Positions 49,101 to 58,100 of a stretch of 64,000 nucleotides of DNA are shown here, in pieces. The stretch comes from Actinobacillus lignieresii. Its GTDB lineage: Bacteria; Pseudomonadota; Gammaproteobacteria; Enterobacterales; Pasteurellaceae. A program made the position numbers and the translations under genes. Each line of letters begins with the position of its first letter. Position 1 is the first letter of the stretch. The DNA is taken from the NCBI RefSeq assembly GCF_900444945.1, contig NZ_UFRM01000001.1, forward strand, positions 72,501-136,500, read 5' to 3'. The notes beneath the pieces were generated by a model that made no database searches, had not been told where the DNA came from, and saw only the letters and a list, made by a program, of their open reading frames with translations.

Positions 49101-52100
49101 TAAGACCTTAACAGATGCGGTTTCGAATGCAACAAGTGCATTACAAAGCATTGTAACGACTGCTGATAGTAAGGATGCGCAAACGGTTAATAAAGATAGT
49201 AATAAAGCAAACTTTATTAGCGGTACGAATATTCAATTAACGCCATCTAAAGATGGTATTATAGTAGCAACTAAAGAAAGTGTTGATTTTACAACCGTAA
49301 ATGCAACCACTGTGAATGCGACGACGGTAAACGGCGATACGATTAAATCAGGCAATGTAGTGATTAACCAAGATGGTATTAATGCCGGCGGTCAAACTAT
49401 CTCTAATGTCAAAGCCGGTGATAAAGGTACGGATGCGGTAAATGTTAATCAGTTAAATGAAGTGAAGAACACGGTGAATGCGGGCTGGATGATTCAGGCA
49501 AATGGTCAAAACGGATCGAACGTGAAGCCGAATGAAACGGTCTCGTTAAACAATACGGATAACAATATCGTGATTAGCAAGACTGCGGATAACGATAATG
49601 TAACATTTGCTTTAAATAATACGTTAAACATTGGTAATACAAAACCAATTAAGATTGACGGTACAACAGGTACTATTAGTGGATTAGTCTCAACTTTACC
49701 GACTAGTTCGACACTAACGGCTCAAACTAAACCGACGACTACAGATACAATCTTAAGTTCTGCAGCGACGGTGGGTGATGTATTAAATAGTGGCTGGAAT
49801 CTGCAAGGCAATAGCCAAGAGGTGGATTTTGTGTCGGCGTATGATACGGTGAACTTTGTAAGCGGTAGCGGTGCGACGGCAGAAGTTACGGTGGATGCAG
49901 GTAAAGCGGCTTCAACGGTAAAATACTCGGTGAATAAATCAGAACTATCGGTAACGGGCGGTACAGTAACTGCAGGAAAAGCGGGCGATAACTTTGCAAC
50001 GGCAGAGCAAGTGGCTAAAGCGATCAACGATTCCGAGAAAACTTCTAGTGTCGTCAGTACAACTCAAGCGATTAAAGTCACGCCTAAAGTGAGTGGTAAT
50101 AATACCGAATACGACTTAGATTTATCTGAAGCAACCAAAACTTCCTTGCAAAAGGCGGATAGTGCGTTGCAGTCTTGGACGGCGCAAGCAAACGGTCAAG
50201 ATGTTAAAACCGTTAGCAAAGATAATGCGACATTAAACTTCGTGAATGGTACGAATATCCAAGTCACGAATGATAATGGTCAAGTTAAGATTGCTACGGT
50301 AGATGCACCGACATTTACGACGGTAACGGCGGGAACGGTAAATGCAGAGAATTTTACTACCGGTACGGTTTCTATCACAGATAACGGTATTAATGCGGGT
50401 AATCAAAAAATCACGAATTTAGCGAATGGTACGGCAAATTCAGATGCGGTAACCTTAGCGCAATTAAATGCAAGTAAATCGGTGGTACAAGCAGGTAACA
50501 ATACCCATGTGCGTAGCGAAACGGTAACGGACGGCTCGACCGTTTATACCGTGGATGCGAACGCAACAACAGTAAGTGGTAGCGATGCATTAAATATCAC
50601 GAAATCGGATGCCGGTAATAATGTGACTAATTATGCGCTAGATCTTTCTGATAAGACTAAAGGTGAGATTAAACAAGGCGTTGATGCAAATACGACCGTG
50701 AATACCAAAGGTTTGACTTTCACAGCAGATTCAGGTACGGACACTTTACGTAAATTAGGTGAAACATTAGCGATCAATGGTGATGCAACGCTAATTAATA
50801 CGAAAGTTGAAGCTGGTAAAGTATCTGTTGTGGCAACTAAGACCTTAACAGATGCGGTCACGAATGCAACAAGTGCATTACAAAGCATTGTAACGACTGC
50901 TGATAGTAAGGATGCGCAAACGGTTAATAAAGATAGTAATAAAGCAAACTTTATTAGCGGTACGAATATTCAATTAACGCCATCTAAAGATGGTATTACA
51001 GTAGCAACTAAAGAAAGTGTTGATTTTACAACCGTAAATGCAACCACAGTAAATGCGACGACAGTAAACGGCGATACGATTAAATCCGGTGATGTAGTGA
51101 TTACAAAAAACGGTATTAATGCCGGCGATAAGAAAATTACGCATGTAGCTGATGGTAATGTTACTAATGATAGTAAAGAAGCGGTCAATGGTAGCCAACT
51201 TTATGCAACTAACCAAAATGTAACTAATAATACCAACAATATTGCGAAAAATACGGCGGATATTGCTAAAGGTACTGTTTATGCTGGTGATGTAGGTAAT
51301 AGTTTCACTCGCCCATTAGGTGAAACAACCAATGTAAAAGGTGGTGCTAAAGATAACCTGTCTGATAATAATATTGGTGTTGTATCAGATGGCACAGATA
51401 CATTAACTGTTAAATTGGCTAAAACTTTAACGGATTTAACCAGTGCCGAGTTTGGTGAAAAAGATTCATCGGATAAGACAGTTATCAATAAAGATGGCGT
51501 ATCAAGCGAATTGATCGGTAAAGACGGTAATGTGATTAGTTCTACGGATTTAACTTCCGATGGCGTAACAAGTGAAAGTGTTATTCCTGAAACACAAACA
51601 AGTTCAACCGAAACGGCTGATGATGGTACGACAACTCAAACAGATACAACGACTGATGGTCTAGATTCTAATGCAGTTTCTAGCCAAGGTATGACTGTTT
51701 CGACGAGTACTACGGAAACTAAAACTAAGACTGTTACACCAAAAGACGGAACTCCGGAAACGACCGTAGTTGAAACGGATACGGTAAAAACAACCGGTGT
51801 TGATAATGACGGAATTCGTATTAATACCCACGAAACTGTTACTACAACTAACCCGGACGGTACAACAAACGTAGTAGAAAATGGTGGAGAAGTCAGTTTA
51901 ACTTCAAGTGGTCTAAATAACGGTGGTAACCGTGCAATCAATGTCGCCGCCGGTGTCAATGCTACTGATGCGGTAAACGTAAGCCAATTAGAAGCGGCTA
52001 AGACCCACTATTACAGCGTTAAAACAACTACGGAACAAGCTAACTTTAATAACGATACTGCAACAGGCGAAAATTCAATTGCTGCCGGTCCGAATGTATG

Positions 52101-55100
52101 GGCTCAAGGTGTTCAATCTGCAGTATTTGGCAGTATGGCTGGAGCTTTAGGCGATAAATCAACAGCAATGGGTAATGATGCATGGGCATTAGGTACTCAG
52201 GCTACTGCAATCGGTTCAGGTGTTGAAGCGCATGGTCAAGGTTCGGTTGCGATTGGTAATGCGGATAACAATGGCAAGGATAAAACTATTGCAACAAATG
52301 AAGCGATTAATAGTGTTGCAATTGGTACGCATGCAGTAGTAACCAAAGCAGATACGGTTGCTATTGGACATAACGCTGGAGCTGTAAATATTCAAGCAAC
52401 GGCTTTAGGTGCTAATGCGAATGCCGCTGGTGAGCAATCAAATGCTTTAGGTTATAAATCTTCGGCAAGCGGACATCAATCAACAGCAGTCGGTACCGAA
52501 GCAAATGCGGCGGGGCAAGAAGCTACGGCATTAGGCTATAAAGCGAATTCGAACGGCTACCGTACAACGGCAATTGGTCATTCATCAAGTGCAACGGGGT
52601 CTATGGCAGTTGCTTTAGGTAATCAGGCAAATGCGAGAGGTACTTTATCTCAAGCATTTGGTGATCATGCAATTGCGTCAGCGGAGAATGCAACAGCGAT
52701 CGGTACCAATGCAAATGCAAATGCTGAGAAAGGAATTGCTTTTGGTACTCAGGCTGGCGTTAGCGGTGTAAGTGGTATTGCTTTTGGTGATGGGGCTATG
52801 AGTAATGCTAAACAAGCCATTTCTATCGGTAAATCTGCGAGAACAACCACTGAAAATGCTGTTGCTTTAGGTTCATCGGCTATTGCGACTTCCAATAATG
52901 CTATTGCAGTAGGTAACTCGTCTAATGCGATTGGTGCTAATAGCCTTGCAATGGGTGTAAATAGTAAAGCATTAAAAGATAATACGATTGCTTTAGGTAA
53001 CAATGTGTCAGTTACTGCGGCTAATGCTGTGGCATTAGGTCTAAATAGTACCGCTTACGGCGAAAACTCAATTGTAATGGGGACTAGTGCGAAAAATACC
53101 GGTAATCATGCGGTAGCAATTGGTACTGGAGCATCTGCTTATCGCCAAAATTCTATTGCGATGGGTAAAGATTCCTCTACAGGTGGAGATTTTGCTGTTG
53201 CTTTAGGCGATAGTGCTAATGCTGCAGCTGAAAATACGCTTGCATTAGGTAAAAATGCTGTAGCGGATAAAAAAGACTCTGTTGCATTGGGTAATAACGC
53301 TTATACGGGCGATGTTATTGCAACAGAAAGTGCTACATTGGCCGGTCAAGTATATGAATTTGCCGGTAAGGCACCAATTGGTACGGTAAGTGTTGGTAAT
53401 CAAGGTAATGAGCGTACGATTACTAATGTTGCAGCAGGAAGAATTTCTTCAACAAGTACCGACGCAATTAATGGTAGCCAGCTTTATGCTGTAAGTGAAG
53501 TTGCAAGCCGAGGCTGGAATATCCAAGCAAATGGCGATAAAGAAAGCCAAGTAGCACCGGGAGCAACCGTTCAGTTTATTGACGGAACGAATATTGATAT
53601 TACCCATGACGGTAATAACATTACGATTGCTACTGCAGAGAATGTGGTAACCACTGATACGGATAAATATGTAACAGGCGGTTCGGTAACCTATGATGAT
53701 AAAGGTAATGCGACAACGACTTTAACCGGTAACAATGGCGCAGGTGGTACAGTTACAGGCGTGAAAAATAACTTTGTAACCGAAGCTGAAACTGCTAAAG
53801 ATGGTAAAACAGCAACCTTAACGCGTAATGATGGCGGTAAAGTTAATATTGATTTAACTAATACGGTCAATCAAGCGGTAACTGAAGCAACCGAGAAAGG
53901 TACCCACTATGAAGGTGATAAACCAGATACTGGTGCTACAGCAAATAACTTTAAACGTAAGTTAGGAGAAACGACTAAAGTTTTAGGCGGTGCGCAAGGT
54001 GAACTGTCCGATAATAATATTGGTGTAGTTTCAAATGGTAGCGATACTTTAACTGTGAAGTTAGCCAAATCTTTAACAGATTTAACTAATGCAATTTTTG
54101 GTAGCAACGATGATAAAACTGTTATCAATAAAGACGGCGTAACTATCACAAACGGTGCAGATGCAAATAAAACTGTGAGTTTAACTGACGGTGGCTTGAA
54201 TAACGGCGGTAATAAAATTACCAATGTAGCTAAAGGTGATGCAGATACCGATGCGGTAAATGTAAGCCAGTTAAACCAAGCGATTAAAGATAGTTCATAT
54301 AACTGGAATATCTCTGATGGCAAGACAGAACAAACTGTACCAGATAATGGTAAAGTATCTGTTAAAGGTTCAGCAAATGATGATTCAAAAGCTACTTCTG
54401 GCATTGTTACTACATTAACCGGTACGGATATTACTGTTGATTTAAGCGATAAATCAAAACAAGATATTGCTGACGGTAAAAAACATAGTTCTGTTGAAGG
54501 TGATGCAAATGTAGTAGTTACTCAGACAGCAACAAATAAAGATGGTGGAAAACAGTACGACGTTAAATTAGCGGATAAAGTATCTATTGGTAGTGATAAA
54601 GCGACAACAGTCACCATTGACGGTACTAAGGGTACGGTAAGCGGTTTAACGAATACGACTTGGGATCCAAATAAAGAATATACCGGCGGTCAAGCTGCGA
54701 CACAAGAACAGTTAAAATCTGTTTCGGATGTGGCGAATTCAGGCTGGAATATTTCGGCGAACGGTCAAAACGAAAGTAATGTTGGTCCTAAAGGTAAAGT
54801 AAGCTTTAACAATACGGACGGAAACGTACTTATCAGTAAAGAAACTACGGATAACAATGTCACCTTTAACCTAAATAACGACTTAACTGTTGGTGGTGCA
54901 GGTAAAGATGGCAAGGATGGTAAAGACGGTACTCTTAGTGTTAAAGGTGCGGATGGTAAGACAGGCGTAACTTTAAACGGCAAAGACGGTTCAATCGGCT
55001 TAACCGGTGCACCGGGCAAAGACGGCCAAGATGCACAAGCGACGATTAAAGTGGTCGATGGCACGAAAGGTCTGGACGGTAATAACGGTAAAGACGGCGA

Positions 55101-58100
55101 ATCTAAGACGCGTATCGTTTACGAAAAACCGAACGGTGGCGGTGAGGAAGAAATCGCAACGCTTAACGACGGCTTAAACTTTGTCGGTGATAAAGGTCAA
55201 GTTATTCAGAAAAAACTGAACGAAACGTTAGCGATTAAAGGTAACTTAGATGCGGCGGCAGTTGTTACTGATAAGAACTTACGTGTAGATAACGATAAAG
55301 GCAAAAATGGTGAGTTAATCATCAAGATGGCGAAATCGTTAACGGATTTGACCAATGCGACATTCGGTTCGGATGACAGCAGCACGGTTATTGGCGGTAA
55401 CGGCTTAACGATTACACCTAAAGCTGGTGACAAAGTGAGCTTAACCGATAAAGGTTTAGATAACGGCAATAACACCATTACCAATGTGAAAGCCGGTGAA
55501 AATGATACGGATGCGGTAAACGTTAGCCAGTTAAAAGAAGTAAAAAACACGGCTAATGCCGGTTGGAATATTTCGGCGAACGGTCAAAATGAAACGAATG
55601 TGGCACCGAAAGGTAGTGTGAGTTTCAATAATACGGACGGCAACGTTGTCATTACTAAAGCGGCGGACAATAACAATGTCACCTTCAACCTAAACAACGA
55701 TTTAACGGTCGGTGGTCCTGCGGGTAAAGACGGCAAGGACGGTAAAGACGGTACAATCGGTGTGAAAGGTAAAGACGGCACAACCGGCGTAACCTTAAAC
55801 GGCAAAGACGGTTCAATCGGCTTAACCGGTGCAAAAGGTGCTGACGGCAAAGACGGTGCGAATGCGACTATCACGGTTGCAAACGGTCCGGTTGGCGTAG
55901 ATGGTACGGACGGTAAAGATGGCAAAGACGGCATGACCCGAATTGTTTATACTGACCCGAAAGGTACGACACACAATGTCTCTACCTTGAACGACGGCTT
56001 AAACTTTGTCGGTAACCAAGGCGATACGATTGCTAAGAAACTGAATGAAACCTTAACTGTGAAAGGCGACTTGGCAAATAATGCGGCGGCAAGTTCAGAG
56101 AACTTACGCGTAGATAGCCAAGACGGCGCATTAGTGGTGAAATTAGCCCAAAACTTAGCGAACTTAACGACCGCGACATTCGGTAATACGGATACGGATA
56201 ATACGGTGGTAAGCAAAGACGGTGTGACGATTTCATCAGATAAGCCTGAGAAAGAAGTCAGCTTAACGGATAAAGGCTTAAACAACGGTAATAACCAAAT
56301 TACCAATGTGACAAGCGGTTTAACCGACAGTACAGGCCAAAAATCCGATTTAGCGAATGCAACGACGACAAATGCAGTGAATGTGGGTGACTTAAAAGAC
56401 ACCGTAAACAACCTCACTAACGCAACCACCGGCGGCTTTGGCTTGAAAGACGATAATAATACCGAAGTGAAACAAGACTTAGGTAAGACTATCCAAATTA
56501 AAGGTAAAGACGGCGTTACGGTCACATCAGATGTTGCTAATAAGTCATTAGAAGTCGCTTTACAAGGTGATGTCACGGTAAACGGTAAGGACGGTAAAGA
56601 CGGTTCAATCGGCGTGAAAGGCGCAGATGGTAAGGACGGCACTAAAATTACTAAAGATGCGGTGGTGTTTAACGGTGTAGATGGCAAAGACGGTAAAGAC
56701 GGTCAAGTGTCAATCAAAGTTGAACAAGGCGAAAAAGGCATTGCCGGCAACGATGGTGCAAATGGTACAACCAAAACCCGTATCGTTTACGAAAAACCGA
56801 ACGGTGATAAAGAGCAAGTGGCAACGCTTAACGACGGCTTAAAATTCGTGGGTGATACGGGTGAAGTGATTGCGAAGAAACTGAACGAAACGTTAGCGAT
56901 TAAAGGTAACTTAACTGCGACGGCAGCTGTTACCGATAAGAACTTACGCGTGGATAACGAAAACGGTCAGCTTATCGTTAAGATGGCGAAATCGTTAACG
57001 GATTTAACCAATGCGACATTCGGTTCGGATAACAGCAATACAACTATCGGCGGTAACGGTGTGACGATTACCCCTAACGGTGGTGATGCAGGCAATACCG
57101 TCAGCTTAACCGATAAAGGCTTAAATAACGGTAACAACCAAGTGACGAATGTCAGCACCGGCTTGAAAGACCGTGACGGCAATAACGTAACCTTGGCGAA
57201 TGCAAGCGGTGACGTACTCAATAACGCAGTAAATGTCGGCGACTTAAAAGATTCGGTGAACAACTTAACCAACGCAACTACCGGTGGTTTCGGTTTAACG
57301 GATGAAAAAGGTAATGATGTTAAAGCGGATTTAGGCAAAACTGTGACGGTTCAAGGTGACGGTAGCGTGAAGACGGAAGTTGTTGAGAAAGACGGTAAGA
57401 AAGCACTTCAAATCGGCTTAACCAATAACGTCACTGTGGGTAACGATAAAGAACCGGGTACGATTACCGTTAAAGGTGAAAATGGCAAAGACGGCGTTTC
57501 TATCAGCGGTAAAGACGGTATCGGCATTAAAGGTGAAAATGGTCAAGATGCAGTATCTATCAACGGTAAAGACGGTGACGGTACGGTTGCGGTGAAAGGC
57601 AAAGACGGTAAAACCGGCGTAGCTTTAAACGGTAAAGACGGCACAATCGGCATCAACGGTAAAGACGGCTCTAACGGCACTATCACCGTTAAACAAGGTA
57701 AACCGGGTGTAGATGGTAAAGACGGCGAAACGAAAACGCGTATCGTTTATGAAACCAAAGACGAAACCGGCAAACCGACTACTGAAGAAGTGGCAACGCT
57801 TAACGACGGCTTAAACTTCGTGGGTAACGACGGTAAAGTGATTGCGAAGAAACTTAACGAAACTTTAGCGATTAAAGGTAACTTAAGTACGGCGGTTAAA
57901 GACGTGACGGCAAACAACTTACGTGTAGATAACGTAGGGGACGAGCTTATCATTAACATGGCGAAAGCATTAACCGACTTAACCAGCGCAACTTTCACTA
58001 ACAAGGATGGCAATAAGTCTGTGGTTGATGGTAACGGCTTAACTATTACGCCTAAAGGTGGCAATGCAAGCAATACCGTAAGTTTAACCACTACCGGCTT

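Noticed and set aside
47690-51150. CRISPR-like or other short-spacer repeat array
   Set aside because: The repeats are long, in frame and encode stalk modules of the adhesin.
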